A stretch of DNA of 64,000 nucleotides from Pterois miles (taxonomy: Eukaryota > Chordata > Actinopteri > Perciformes > Scorpaenidae). Below are positions 39,201-51,200 of this stretch, piece by piece; the first letter of the stretch is position 1; each line of letters starts with the position of its first letter. Location of the stretch: positions 20,986,001-21,050,000 of the forward strand of contig CAMQGK010000567.1 in NCBI GenBank assembly GCA_947000775.1, given 5' to 3'. Below the pieces are notes generated by a model, which saw nothing but the letters and a program-made list of their open reading frames with translations, was not told the DNA's origin and did no database searches. Both the position numbers and the translations under genes were made by a program.

Positions 39201-41261
39201 TTCTGATTCTGGGCAGGTAGTGAACAGGACCTGCAGTATAGTCTCCTCGTAAATGTAATGTCAAAGTGTCTGTTTATAATTTCAGATCTTTCAAACTGCT
39301 TTGTGAACAACTGGAAAGATGTGTAGGAGAAGGAGAACTGTCCAGAATTTTAAAGTTGAGGATGCAATTGCCGATTCTGAAAGGTGTAATAACAAGTTGT
39401 TCCCAGTATATGCTATATGGCTATAGCATAAAGTTTCATTTAGTCTGCCCTAACCAAACACACCTGAAACACAAACATATGTCTGCCAGCAGGTACTGGC
39501 CCAACCAAGACGGAGTCGAGGATTTGGTCATACTCTTCACTCTCTGCTGAGCCAACGTAGATGATCTTCCATTCCAGGTCTATAAGAAAACAAACACAAC
39601 AAAGAAACTGAAGTTATGTTTCACTACAGAAAACTATAAGAGTGAGTAGTGAATGTTGTGCTGAGACTATTAGTCCACTGACCAATAAGATGATGAACAG
39701 AAAACTTGGCAATTGTTATTGATAACAAACTATTCATATTTGTCACTCATCTTAAATGCGACAACACCTCAAGACACAAGCTAAGTTCCTGTGTCTTGTA
39801 GGTTTTTTTCCATGCATGATTGGTGCGTCAGCCCAGCACAGTAGGGATTTACGTCTCCATTACAAAAGGGCTACCTGCTTGTGTGTGTGTAAGTGTGTGT
39901 GTAACCAAAGCTCTGACTAGTGGTCAAAGGAGCGACTGTAAAATGATGATGATGAACATGTTACATTTCCTATGAGCTCCAAAATAAACTGAGGAGACAG
40001 CTAAGAGAATGTGTAATTGCGGGTTACTTATTCCAAGCTAAATTTATCATCTTTGTACCTGACAAACTAAATAATAAAAGAAAGTTCTCTGTACAGTATG
40101 TATTTATTGATATTTTACAAAGGGTTTAACCTAAGCCAGGCCATACAATGGTAATTATTATTACAAGATATTAATCATATCACATTCACATATGGTCAGT
40201 GGTAAACAGCTGGTAAATAACAACAACAACTATATATTTTTTAATCTCACTGGTATCAAATTGGTACTCAGTATTGGCCGATATCTCATGGTCGGCTATC
40301 GGAATCGGCATTGGGAAACAAAAAAAACCTAAACATCACCTGGATAAAGCTTAACAAATACAGTCAATAAGTAAATACTTTTCTGATTTTTATATTATTA
40401 CAAATCATATCTTACGTGAATTTGCTTTCACTATCTATATCAAGAGTTTGACACACAGAAATGTGTCCACACCTGTGCAAAACTATTGTGTAACGTTATA
40501 AAAAATAGCACTTTCATGTGTGAATAATAATCCAAATAAGCCTATAAACAATAAAGAACACAGCAAAGTTGTACATCAATAACCATGTAAACACGGTAGC
40601 CTGTAACAGTTAATTGACACTGAAAACGTTTTAGCTAAGTTAGCAGTTTTTGGACTAAAGTTAGGTGCTGTAAAAGTAAATTAAAGTAGACACTGAAGTC
40701 TGTGTTACTCTGTATTTACAATCTGCTTGTTGGTGACATGTTAATAGTTTCACTGCAACCATTTAAACATAGTTTCACAATACTAAATGAGGAATAACAA
40801 AGACTAGGACTAACATGAAAGGTATGAGATGAATGTACTTATGGCTAACGTTAGTGAGACTTTTCATGGTCTGCGCTAGCATATTTTGCTAAGTTTCACG
40901 TATCGGACCTATGTTGACAACTTAAAGAAGTCAAGCTATTTAACACTACTTTGCTATTACCATGTAACGTGACGTTACGTTTTTACAAATCTAACTAAGG
41001 TTAGCTAATAAAACGTTAGCTAAACTAGCGTATATGTGTATGGTTAGCAACCATACACATATACTAGCAATCTCTAGTACACACAGGCAGAACTAACGTT
41101 AACAGACTCAAGCTTTGTCCACAATAATGGCAGCTTTTCTAGTGGTGCCTACCTTCGGGAAGGTCCTCCATACACTCAAACGTTATTTCAAACTGAAAAG
41201 GGTTTCCAAAGGGACTCGGGTTATCTAGGACAGCCACGTTCAGCACTTGCACCTTCGCCAT
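33284..41261 (-). CDS. asf1b: Histone chaperone ASF1B (4 exons, complete)
   Basis: ASF1 binds H3-H4 dimers in the nucleus and hands them to CAF-1 and HIRA during DNA replication and repair. Coding exons: 41153-41261, 39464-39579, 36858-37034, 33284-33475 (109, 116, 177, 192 nt), all with GT-AG introns, giving 197 codons (human ASF1B has 202). The conserved immunoglobulin-like core is visible: MAKVQVLNVAVLDNPSPF at the N-terminus, MEDLPEDLEWKIIYVG across the first junction (Glu36-Asp37, used for CAF-1/HIRA binding), VGVTVVLITCTYRGQEFIRI and GYYVNNEY. The divergent C-terminal tail ends in NSMDCL, matching the ASF1B ending NSMDCI and separating it from ASF1A. It lies upstream of prkaca on the same strand, as in mammals. 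Confidence 0.95.
34000..35950. other. asf1b intron 3, no gene seen
   Basis: AT-rich intronic sequence with short poly-T tracts (34711, 35671). No repeat could be delimited. Confidence 0.4.
35957..36405. mobile_element. MITE with 8-bp target-site duplication
   Basis: Terminal inverted repeats: GGTGACACTT...TTTACAGGT at the left and ACCTGTAAAATGAAGTGTTACC at the right (imperfect). Direct repeats AATAAGTG (35949-35956) and AATAAATG (36406-36413), 7 of 8 identical, flank it. It is 449 bp, AT-rich and without a transposase. It lies in asf1b intron 3. Confidence 0.75.
37808..38165 (+). mobile_element. tRNA-derived SINE
   Basis: The head (GGCTCAGTTGTAGGG; GGTCAAGTCC) is like an A box and a B box. 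The middle 'ggtgcccctgagcaaggcac' and the 3' part 'aacaacagagtgtaaaaattg...tttcccctaggggg' are typical of fish SINEs. It ends in CTTCTTCCTCTTCT. It lies in asf1b intron 2. Confidence 0.7.
38690..39212 (+). mobile_element. LINE (L2/Rex-like) 3' tail with nested SINE
   Basis: The ends 'ttttgcacatttctgcacaa' (near 38727) and 'caataaacaggattctgattctg' (near 39190) resemble the 3' UTR and tail of fish L2/Rex LINEs. A tRNA-derived SINE lies in the middle. The LINE family assignment is from memory. Confidence 0.5.
38937..39110 (+). mobile_element. tRNA-derived SINE (tRNA-like head)
   Basis: GGGGTGGCTGTAGTTCAGCG with an A box (38948-38959) and a B box GGTAGTTCAATCC (38989-39001), followed by non-tRNA sequence. 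The head resembles a tRNA with a TTTAACC anticodon region but lacks a good acceptor stem. It is a SINE rather than a functional tRNA gene. It lies in asf1b intron 2. Confidence 0.65.
39600..41100. other. asf1b intron 1, no gene seen
   Basis: AT-rich intronic sequence. 'ttggtactcagtattggccg' near 40260 resembles part of the MITE family at 54160. Repeated 'ggttagct/acgttagc' motifs occur near 40850-41100. Confidence 0.35.
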
Positions 41262-41509
41262 TGTTGCTGAAGCGCACAAACGGGCTAACCAAAAACAAAC
41301 GTTCAAATCAGATTCCCGGGGAATGCTTTGAACGCACCACCACTACGACACCAGGAGACAGATGCGTTAATCTGCCAAACACTTTCACTTTTACCAAACT
41401 TACGCCTTATTTTTACGATTAAATAGGCACTTATCGCTTAATTAGTGAATATAACTAGCAGTTGTAAATGTAAGTAGCGATATCCGCTCTCCCGCCGCGC
41501 TCAGTATTC

Positions 41510-41527
41510 TACCCAGAATGCACCGCG
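41510..41527 (+). promoter_or_regulatory. ZNF143/Staf binding site upstream of asf1b
   Basis: TACCCAGAATGCACCGCG matches all 18 positions of the Staf/ZNF143 consensus YWCCCRNMATSCMYYRCR. It is 249 bp upstream of the asf1b ATG in a GC-rich stretch. ZNF143 sites are typical of promoters of cell-growth genes. Binding is inferred. Confidence 0.6.
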
Positions 41528-41744
41528 CCGCCTTACGGCAAGCGGTGCGGAAAGAAGCGCGGAGTTGATCAGAGGAAAGGCGATGTGTGTCAGTCGCCCC
41601 CTAGTGGCACAGCGAAGAGGTCAGATCACTTACACGTTTCCTACAGGACTGACTGCAATTAGTCTAATTTAGACCAGATAATTACCAGATAACACCGCTC
41701 ATCACTGGACAAACTATTACATCAACTAGGAAGCTTTCTATCTA

Positions 41745-41758
41745 TCCATCCATAGATG

Positions 41759-41797
<39 letters not shown>

Positions 41798-41920
41798 CCA
41801 TCCATCTATGGATATATCTATCCATCCATAGATGGATGGATTGATGGATACAAAGATGATTAGATAGATGGATGATAGATCAATAGATTGACAGACAGAT
41901 AGATAGAGAAGAGAGAGATC

Positions 41921-41971
<51 letters not shown>

Positions 41972-42013
41972 GGATGGATGGATGACAGATAGATAGACAG
42001 ATAGATAGATAGA
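41745..42013. repeat. (GATA)n/(GATG)n microsatellite
   Basis: Tandem GATA with interspersed ATCC/GGAT variants that form a palindrome around 41740-41830 (ccatccatagatgg and its inverse). Confidence 0.9.
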
Positions 42014-42989
42014 TATAAGTGTGAATTAGTCTGCCTGACACATATCCCGTTTACTCTCATGAACAAAACACTGTGAATCACACAGAAATGATTGAATATC
42101 ATATTAAAACATTTCACCTCACTGCCCCCACAGACACTGTCCACATGAAAACTATCTGAGCGCCACAGATTCGGCCTGAAAGCAGCCTACATTTTCTTCA
42201 CCCCTCTCTGTGTGTCTGAGGAGGAGAGATTAGTGGAGGATTAGAGCCCACTGGACCAGCTGGTCGCCCAATTCGTTCTTCAAATATCTCAGGAATGTTG
42301 ATATCCTCTCATATCGGGTAACATGAAACCTGGTGGAGGCGCTGTTTCATGCCAGCACCACTACCAGCCAGGTTGCTAGGTAGGAGAGAGTTATAACATT
42401 GGAGAAAGTGGGAGAACAGATCAGTCTAAATCACGTAATGGGACACACATGTGATAGCATTTTGAGGAGTTTTATTATGGTGTTAGGGGGAATGGGATCT
42501 CTGCTTCAGTAAACAGCGTTTTTCTCCGACTTGGTACAAAGGAGTATCTGTGCGCGGTGCTGCAGGTGGATAACTGCGCGCAGGTAATGTAACACGAAAC
42601 TGCACCATGTGACCAATGGCGATGTGGAGAGGAACCGCTTTACATAAAACAGCACAGTGCAGACGAGGATGTAGCTCGGTGTCGGATCTGTCCGTGACGT
42701 GTTTTCACCTCCACATGTTACCTGTCGTTTCCACCGGATTAAACCGCATGTTGCGCTTTCATTTTTGACAAGGTGAGGCGGAAGCGAGGAACCAACCTGC
42801 TGCTCCATGTTTCCCGTGTTGCTTCGAGCACCTGAGACCAGCCGGATCGATGGTAGAGTAGGTGTTTCAGCAAATTAACGTTACTACACCTTGTCTGCTT
42901 TATTACAGTAATAACGGTGGTGCAGAAGAGAAGGGGGTGAACTTTACAGACGTTATAACGCGTTATTAACAGCGAAAAAACAGTAGACT

Positions 42990-43740
42990 TAAAGTATACA
43001 TCCTAAGCAACTTTATGTAGTAAATATACTAATATCAGTAAACTAGTAGTATACTTTAAAGTGTTCTACTTCAATTCTTTGGGACTAAATTGGCCCACTT
43101 TTTTAGCTTACACAAGTATACTTTTAGTGTACTTAATAGTACACAACTAGTTCACATCTATGCTGCATTTTGTACAGCAACTATATTAAGAAGTGAACTA
43201 TAGTACAAGTGAACTTATAGGTATGCTGTTAGTTTACTAGCTATGTACTTGTAGCCAACCTTTTAGTTTTTAACAGTATACTTTTAGTGTACTGTAAGTG
43301 TAAGAATAGCACATTTTGATTACACTACTAGTTTACGTCTTAGTTGTAGCTTTTATTGCCAGCATAGACTTTTCTGTATACTTGACAGTATATAAGCCAA
43401 GTATACTTATACTTTTCTGTATGCTTGTCAGTATAAACCAAGTATACTTAGACTTTTCTGAATACTTGTTAGTATAAGCCAAGTATACTTAGAATTTTCT
43501 GAATACTTGTCAGTATGAGCCAAGTATACTAAGACTTTTCTGTATACTTGTTAGTAGACGCCAAGTATAGTTAGACTTTTCAGCATACTTGTCAGTATGA
43601 GCTAAATATACTTTATACAAGACAAGTATACTTAAGTATAACTTTGAGTATATCTCTGTTAAGTACATAAAAATAAATTTAAAGTGTACTCTCCTATTTT
43701 AGGTTTAAAGAAGTACACTAATAGCACACTTCACAGACTT
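42990..43740. repeat. AGTATACTT-rich element with internal minisatellite
   Basis: The region is built of the palindromic core AAGTATACTT. Between about 43364 and 43620 it contains around six tandem copies of a ~41-bp unit (AGACTTTTCTG, TACTTGT, AGTATAAGCC, AAGTATACTT). It lies just upstream of the crb3 coding start. Its origin is not recognised; a transposon relic is likely. Confidence 0.7.
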
Positions 43741-43991
43741 CTTTCTGGGCAGGGTGAGCAGGGTTAATTGTGATTCAACACCAGGCTGAATGTGTGACTC
43801 AGTGGTTGCATGGAGCTCCTGACTCAACCTCAGATTAAAGGCCGTTTGTCCTTAAACATCCCTGACAATAATGTGTCTCCAGCTGTTCAGGGTGAGCCAT
43901 AAATCCACACAGTGAATGAAATGGACCCGAGCTGATGCCCACTAAGTCCCGGTCTGCCCTCCTCTCTTTGCCCTGCTGGTCACGGGTAGAG

Positions 43992-46073
43992 ATGTGTCCG
44001 GATGTGCTGCTGGCCATGCCTGGGGTTGTGGTCAGGAGTGTTTTACTGCTGCTGCTGAGCAGTGATCCTGTGTGGGGTGAGTCAGTAACCATCTCCATCC
44101 ACCACACTCCCACACAAATAAGACATCCTTCTCACCACACCTACAACACATACCATTATATCCTGCAATGATAGATAAAACTACCAGAGCAAATCTGTAA
44201 CAGGCACAGGCTTGTTAGTATATTTTAAGAACACTGGACTAAGAACTGAATTAAGAAACATGAGAAAGGTTTATTTACATCTGGTGTTATCTTATCAATA
44301 ATACACATACTAAAGAATTCAGTTTCACAATACATTTCTCTTGTGAGCATGGCTGCTTCTTGTTATCAGGTTGTACTTGTGTCCTTTGCAAAGTTTACTA
44401 TTTGCCCCGGTGAATGATTGACTCAGATAATGCTAACTAAGGGAGGGCTTAGGTTTACAAAGCAAAACCTTCTTATTAAAATGATGTTCAGAAGGTTTGC
44501 AATGCTCAAAACAAACAGACAAAACAACAGTAGATCTGCGTTTTTCTCCATATTTCAAACCAGCGTGTGGTTTGACTGTATATCTGCAGTTCTCTCTGCA
44601 TTCCTGAGTTTCTCCTCCTCCTCATTCAGGCTCCCGACCAAGTCAAGTAGTAACTATGTAGTTTCGTGATGTCACCGAGTGATCACATGGCTGGTCATGG
44701 ATGAAATGTCTGGGAACAGCAGTAGAGCGGCGGGATATCTACTATGCTGCGTTTTGTGCTGGTTGCCTAGTTGGAAGTGTGTATAAAAGTAACTTCTGCT
44801 GTGCTGTTGGTTCCTCTTTTTTTCTACTTATGTAAAATAATGTTTTCACTCCATTAAAGTTGCAGTAGGCAAGATTGGAGCAAATATGATAAAAAAAATA
44901 GTTATTTTCATAAAATGGTTACTATATCCTGATAGTAGTGCATGAGACAGGTAATCTGAAAAGATCATGTTCCTCTGTGTCCTCTGTAACTCCTGATGGC
45001 ACCTGCAAGATTTCACAGACTGGAGGAAAACAACCAATCAGAGCGGAGCTGGAGTCTGTCGTCTCTGAGCAGCTGTCAATCACTCACAAACTCTGATCAA
45101 ATGGTCAAACTAGGCAGTGTTAATCAATTCTGAATCAATATTCTGTTACTGTAATGTCTATTTCTCTCTCCGTGTTTTCAGAAACATCTTGTAATGTAAA
45201 ATGGTCATTATATCCTGGCAGTAGTACATGAGAATATGAAAGATATCGTGTTCCTCTGTGTCCTTTGGTGCTCCTAATTGCATCTGCAGGATTTCACAGA
45301 CCGGAGGAAAACAACCAATCAGAGGTGAGCTGGAGCCTGCCGTCTCTGAGCAGCTGTCAGTCACCCACAAACTCCAATCAAACAATCAAACTATGCGGCG
45401 GTTAATAAGGTTAATAATCGGTTAACGAGAGTCGGTTAGCGTTTAAGAAAATTTTCTAAAATTATCATCCCTGTCTGTTACTGTAAGGCCTATTTCTCCC
45501 CTCACATGTTTTCAGAAACATCTTGTAGCGTACAGTTTGGTTAAGTTTGTGACCTGGCAGCCATGTTGAGGAAATATCAAGCACCGCCCACCAGCTGGAG
45601 CAGACTTTCTCATTGTGAGGCGACCACCGTGTAGCCCACCCAAATTAGCCTGAAAATTGTTTTTTCATTGGTATTGCTAACTTTATTGGTGTTCCTGATG
45701 GTTCTGCTCTTCTTACAGGGAATTATACGATGCTTGCAAGTGATTCCCGTTCTAATAACTCAACTGTGAGTAAAAAAAACTTCATCATCACCACCACTAA
45801 ATGACTTCAGAAAGTATCCAGTGTCACCAGGTTGACCGTTGTTCTGTAACTTTCTAATTGCAGGCACCTGACATTGCAGCGATCGTTGCCCCGACGGTGA
45901 CGCTGGGTGTTCTGGCGATCGTCCTGGCTGTTCTCGGCTGGCTGCTGTGCGTGGTGAAGAAGAGGAGACAGACCGAAGGGACGTATCGACCCAGCGCTGA
46001 GGAGCAGTCTGGGGCACGCGGTGTGGTGGCGCCAGATGCACTAAAGTTACCGAAGGAGGAAAGGCTCATTTGA
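43992..46073 (+). CDS. crb3: Crumbs homolog 3 (3 coding exons, complete)
   Basis: CRB3 is a small single-pass protein that organises the apical Crumbs-PALS1-PATJ polarity complex in epithelia. Exons 43992-44076, 45719-45765, 45864-46073 (85, 47, 210 nt) give 113 codons; human CRB3 has about 120. Residues 1-29 form a signal peptide (hydrophobic VLLLLL core). The short ectodomain carries sequons at Asn30, Asn41 and Asn42. The membrane segment spans about 48-75. The cytoplasmic tail has the FERM-binding motif KKRRQTEGTYRPS (76-88) and the C-terminal PDZ-binding ERLI. A second Met at residue 9 could also be the start. A plausible splice acceptor (ending in tag at 43989) directly precedes the ATG, so a non-coding first exon may lie near 42.8 kb. 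Confidence 0.92.
44867..45545 (+). repeat. Tandemly duplicated dispersed repeat in crb3 intron 1
   Basis: Two units about 286 bp apart share long blocks: 'tatatcctg...agtagt' at 44926 and 45209, 'ggaggaaaacaaccaatcag' at 45022 and 45303, 'ctctgagcagctgtca' at 45063 and 45345. The second unit is interrupted at 45404-45472 by a terminal fragment of the AGGGATG MITE family (minus orientation, ending ATCATCCCT). Confidence 0.7.
45404..45472 (-). mobile_element. AGGGATG-family MITE terminal fragment (copy F)
   Basis: About 70 bp matching the left terminus of copies A-E in reverse: 'aataatcggttaacgagagtcgg' and 'taaaattatcatccct'. Confidence 0.6.
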
Positions 46074-47009
46074 GATTTTGTGCTTCATGGTTTTACAAAA
46101 TCCTGAAAGGACACAGGCTGGCAGCGTTCCTGTGTGTCTACGAGGCCGAGTGACGAATGAATAATCTCCCCCGGTTTCACAGAGGACAGATTGACAAGTT
46201 TGAGCTTTCATTTCAACAAGCACCGAGTGGTTCCTGCGTGGCACTGTGGAGAAATGCACCTGGATCGAGCTGATTCTGAGAACAATCAAACATTTCAAGG
46301 AGGTTTTGAACATTTCTTCGGCACAAATGCAACAAGAGCGTCAGTATTTTATCACCATTAATAATTTTAGTTTAGTTTTCTTGTTTCAGTTGCCATTTAC
46401 CATTTATTTGTTCTGATTCAGTTTATCTTGAAATACCAACACTGGCAAAATCAACACCAATATTTTACCTCAAAGAAGTTTTTTTTGTTGCTACACAGAG
46501 TCCTGATGAGTCCGTCACATTGTAAATCAACACATTTTTTTTAGCCTAACAATGAGTGTAATTAAACATCTAATTACAGTGCAAAAACTTAATTTTACAA
46601 AGACAGTTATATTATGAAAAATGAATTATATTGAGCAAAAGCGATTGTTTACACTTAAAGTATTCCTCAAGTACTCAAACTGATTTAAAGTCACATTTTT
46701 TGAAGATCATGTCATCAGATCAACCATGCAGTGCATACAGAATATATCATAATCAAGATGTTTTACAATGTTACATGTTTATTTATGCTTTTGTCAAGTT
46801 AATGTTTGTAAACGGTTGAATAATTAAACTCACAAAGCGTGTAAAGCATGTCTGAGGACATCGTCCTTTTCTATTTTAAAATCAAAACACAAAACAAAAT
46901 AAGACGTGGGTATGAAGCAGGGAAACTTTTTTTCTCAATACTTTTATTGCAAATTTCTTGTGAATTCATCTACAATATATGCAGTATTTGCAGAAACTTT
47001 TTATACACC

Positions 47010-47375
47010 CAGTGTCGGCTACGCAGCTTCATACTCAACAAACTGTGATGACCTATGTTCTGACACCTTTCTAACAAACATTAACTTTCTCAGTAATTTG
47101 AGCTACAGTAGCTCTCTTACTGGATCTGACTACTTAGACCAGCCTTCAATCCCCACGTGCATCAGTAAGCCTAGCCTGCCTATGACACTGTTTCCGGTTC
47201 AGCGGTTTTCCTTCCTTGGACCACTTTTGGTAGGTCCTGACCACTGCAGACCGGGAACAAGAAATGCAACTTTGGAGATGCTCTGACCCAGTCGTCTAGC
47301 TATTACAAACTGGCCCTTGTCAAAGTCGCTCACATCCTTACACTTACCCATTTTTTCTGCTTCACACACTAATAC
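47010..47375 (-). pseudogene. Tc1-like transposase fragment
   Basis: Matches the element at 61520-61890: 'gtaatttgagctacagtagc', 'ggtcctgaccactgcagac', 'gatgctctgacccagtcgtc'. It encodes the N-terminal helix-turn-helix part of the transposase on the minus strand and is disrupted. Confidence 0.65.
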
Positions 47376-47684
47376 TGGTTTGACTGACAGACTTCTGGTC
47401 TTAAGAGTGAAAAGACTACTTTGATATTCAGGACATGATCAGTACCCACAGTGTCTCACTGACTACCAACATGCCATTAATTCACTGTATTCATCATATT
47501 TGCATTATGCTTTCATTTACAGGCCATATTTGGGTGCCCAACGATACAGGAAAGACGTTTACAGTACAACTAATAACTATTTAAATAAAAAAATCATTTG
47601 AAAAGCAAAAAACATGTTAACCCCATGAATCATGTTCTGATCCTCAGCAGTAAGGCCTGCCATAATATCCAAGCTAGAGCTGCG

Positions 47685-47951
47685 ACAATTTATCAATTAG
47701 TTTTAAACTATTAAATTAATCACCAACTATGTTGATAACTGTTTGATTTCTTAATGAAAAAAAGTAAAAATTGTGATTGCAGCTTCTTAAATGTGACTAT
47801 TTTCTGGTGTCTTTACTCCTCTATGACAGTAAACTGAACATCTTTGAGTTGTGGATATAACGATATTTGAGGAAGTCTTTTAAAGACCAAACCACTAAAA
47901 AGAGAAAAGCAAAATAATTGACAATGAAATTACTCGTTAGTTGCAGCCCTA
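47685..47951. mobile_element. hAT-like MITE
   Basis: The ends are inverted: TAGAGCTGCGACAATTTATC at the left and GTTGCAGCCCTA at the right (related to the 9179 element). The interior is AT-rich. The target duplication is not clear. Confidence 0.5.
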
Positions 47952-48292
47952 ATCGATGACACGTTAAGTGAATCAATAAAAACTCAGAGGCAGTAAAAGT
48001 GGCCTTTTAATCAGATTTTATTCACCTTCTAATTTCAAGGCTTCACAGTTAAAATCACTTGCTTTTGAATTCCTCAAGGCAGTGACAGGACGGATGTAAG
48101 GATGCCAATAATTCAGTGCATTCACAACATACAAAAACATTTTAACCAAGAACTTCACTATATCAGTGCACATTGATGTCTAACACCAGAGCAACAGTGA
48201 TGACGACCATTTCGCAGAGTGTGGCGGATGAGGGAGGGATGGAAAAGTTGGGTGATGGGTGAGGTAAAATGGCAGCTGGGTAGGCTGAGGTT

Positions 48293-51200
48293 TTAGGCAA
48301 CTTCTTCCTCTCCCTCTTCCTCAAACTCGCCCTCTTCGGCGGTGGCGTCCTGGTACTGCTGGTACTCGGACACCAGGTCGTTCATGTTGCTCTCTGCCTC
48401 TGTGAACTCCATCTCATCCATGCCCTCGCCGGTGTACCAGTGGAGGAAGGCCTTGCGGCGGAACATGGCGGTGAACTGCTCGGAGATGCGCTTGAACAGC
48501 TCCTGGATGGCCGTGCTGTTGCCGATAAAAGTGGCGGCCATCTTGAGGCCACGGGGTGGGATGTCGCAGACGGCGGTCTTCACGTTGTTGGGGATCCATT
48601 CGACGAAATAGCTGCTGTTCTTGTTCTGCACATTCAACATCTGCTCATCCACCTCCTTCATGGACATGCGGCCCCTGAACACGGCGGCCACGGTGAGGTA
48701 GCGGCCGTGGCGTGGGTCGCAGGCGGCCATCATGTTCTTGGCATCGAACATCTGCTGGGTGAGCTCGGGCACGGACAGGGCGCGGTACTGCTGGCTACCG
48801 CGGCTGGTAAGAGGGGCGAAGCCCGGCATGAAGAAGTGCAGACGGGGGAAGGGCACCATGTTGACGGCTAGTTTACGGAGGTCGGCGTTGAGCTGGCCGG
48901 GGAAACGCAGGCACGTGGTCACCCCGCTCATGGTGGCGGACACCAAGTGGTTGAGATCTCCATAGGTCGGGGTGGTTAGTTTAAGTGTGCGGAAGCAGAT
49001 ATCGTAGAGAGCTTCATTGTCAATGCAGTAGGTCTCATCTGTGTTCTCCACCAGCTGGTGGACAGAGAGCGTGGCGTTGTAGGGCTCCACCACCGTGTCC
49101 GACACCTTGGGAGAAGGCACCACGCTGAAGGTGTTCATGATGCGGTCAGGGTACTCCTCACGGATCTTGCTGATGAGCAGGGTGCCCATACCGGAGCCGG
49201 TGCCGCCACCCAGAGAGTGAGTGAGCTGGAAGCCCTGGAGGCAGTCGCAGCTCTCGGCCTCTTTCCTCACGACATCCAGGACGGAGTCCACCAGCTCGGC
49301 TCCCTCGGTGTAGTGGCCCTTAGCCCAGTTGTTTCCAGCTCCGCTCTGACCTGTAGATCAGTGTCACAGTTAGATGATGCAGGAAACACAGGGAAGCTGT
49401 GTGTCTTCACTAAATTCACAGTGTACCAAAGACAAAGCTGTTGAGTCTGAATATACAGTCTGTCCCAGAAAGAAAGGCAAAAACACTTAAAATGTTACAG
49501 TCTACTTCCTCATCCATGCTATAATCTCAATAAATAAACTGAAAATTGAATGAAAATGTCCCTGCTCATGGGCATATTGGGGGGTGGTCCCCAGGGATGA
49601 AACATCAGTAGCAAATATCGGATCAAATTCAAGGTTTATTAATGAATGGAACGACTGTAATGGTCCTCAAACCTCTATGCATTGATTAGTTTGAAAACAG
49701 ATCAATATTGTTTATAGATAGATTATTTCTGAATTCTGATCCACTGTTGCCTTGTTTGGTCTATCATGGACTTGATTTGCTCTGGACACGTTAGTCGTTA
49801 AAATGCATCTTCACTGAATTCACGTAGCTCACCAAAGACAAAGTTGTCGGGTCTGAAGATCTGCCCGAAAGGACCAGACCTGACTGAGTCCATGGTACCA
49901 GGCTCCAGATCCACCAGGATGGCTCGGGGAACATACTTCCCACCTGAAATCAGGATCGACATCAGTTCTGGTAAATCTTACTTGTTAGCTTGAGTGTGAC
50001 ACATTAAATGTAAAACACAGATATATATACAAATCATTTTACATAATAGAGGGAAAGCAATCTGCTGTAGTTGTAGTGTTGTCGAAAATATTGATATTGA
50101 ATATTTGAAATGATTTCAATACTATTTTTTTCAATACAAGGGTACCAGCTGTGCTTTCTGCTCTCTTCTCTCCAACAGAGCTGACACAGTTATGCTTTAA
50201 TAAAAATCTACAATTTTATGCCTTCAGTGTCAGTTTGAGGGCAAATTTTCCCCATCATATCAAAAATTGTGTTGAATATCAATATTTGTTCTCTGTTTTG
50301 AAGTTCCAGTATGGTGACAACACTACTTTATTGTTGTATTGTAGGTGAATCTGTATCTTAACCTGTGGCCTCATTGTAATAGACGCTGATCCTGTCTAGC
50401 TGCAGATCGCTGTCTCCATGGTAGGTACCGGTGGGATCAATGCCGTGCTCGTCACTGATCACCTCCCAGAACTGAGGAAAACATAGACGCAGAAGGAGAG
50501 AGAAATGTTAGTATAGACCAAGGTAAAACAAAAAACAAATAATAATTCAAATGATTTAATATACTGAAAATGGGTAACAGTACCCTGGTTCAGTGAAATA
50601 GCACATGCTTTACAGGAAGCTATTTTTAAACATGCAAACCTGCTTAATTCTCTCACTGAATGCAGTGAATGAAAAGCAGATTGTCTCAGTAGGAGGAATC
50701 AAGCAGATGGCAATAATCTGCCTTCGCAGCTATAAGAACACACTGTACAATTTCAGCTCAACAAGCTTAAAACTACTAAACATGGAACCACGGAAATGTT
50801 AAAATAAGAAAATAACATCATGAAATGGTGTAAAATCAGCCATTTTCCAGCTGGAATTGTCTTGAAAGGAATTGAAGGTAAAAATAGGTCACAGAGGGGG
50901 AGGGGAGGCTGCTACTACAGCAGCATGCGGCTATATTACCACTACCGGCAATGCTTCATTTAAATGTTTGCAGCATTTAACAAAAGGTAGATGAGGCAAT
51001 TTAGCATGCAGTTATTTAAGTGGTTAGGCTGTTCTGCCAGGTCTGTTGCATAAATGAACGCAAATCAAGGCGTGCACGGATCTAGAGCCCAATAAGCCCT
51101 GCAGAGGATATCGATCACCAAATCTGTCTGTCATTTACACTTTTATTCATTGCATGAAGCTTATATCAAGAGAGGACGCCGCATTGGGTTTATTCCAGAA

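Larger units (their letters stand above)
46074..48292. other. crb3-tubb4a convergent intergenic region
   Basis: The crb3 3' UTR occupies the left part; an ATTAAA signal lies at 46561-46566. The tubb4a 3' UTR occupies the right part; a minus-strand AATAAA lies at 48017-48022, giving a 0.3-kb UTR. Between them lie a Tc1 fragment and a MITE. Confidence 0.5.

Noticed and set aside
42506..42808. 100-codon minus-strand frame in the asf1b-crb3 gap
   Set aside because: It lies in a GC-rich presumed crb3 promoter region and matches nothing I recognise.
43364..43620. About six ~41-bp repeats resembling a CRISPR array
   Set aside because: The whole unit is repeated, with no spacers, and the context is vertebrate.
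48440..48871. 143-codon frame antisense to tubb4a
   Set aside because: Shadow of the strongly biased beta-tubulin codons; no recognisable domain.
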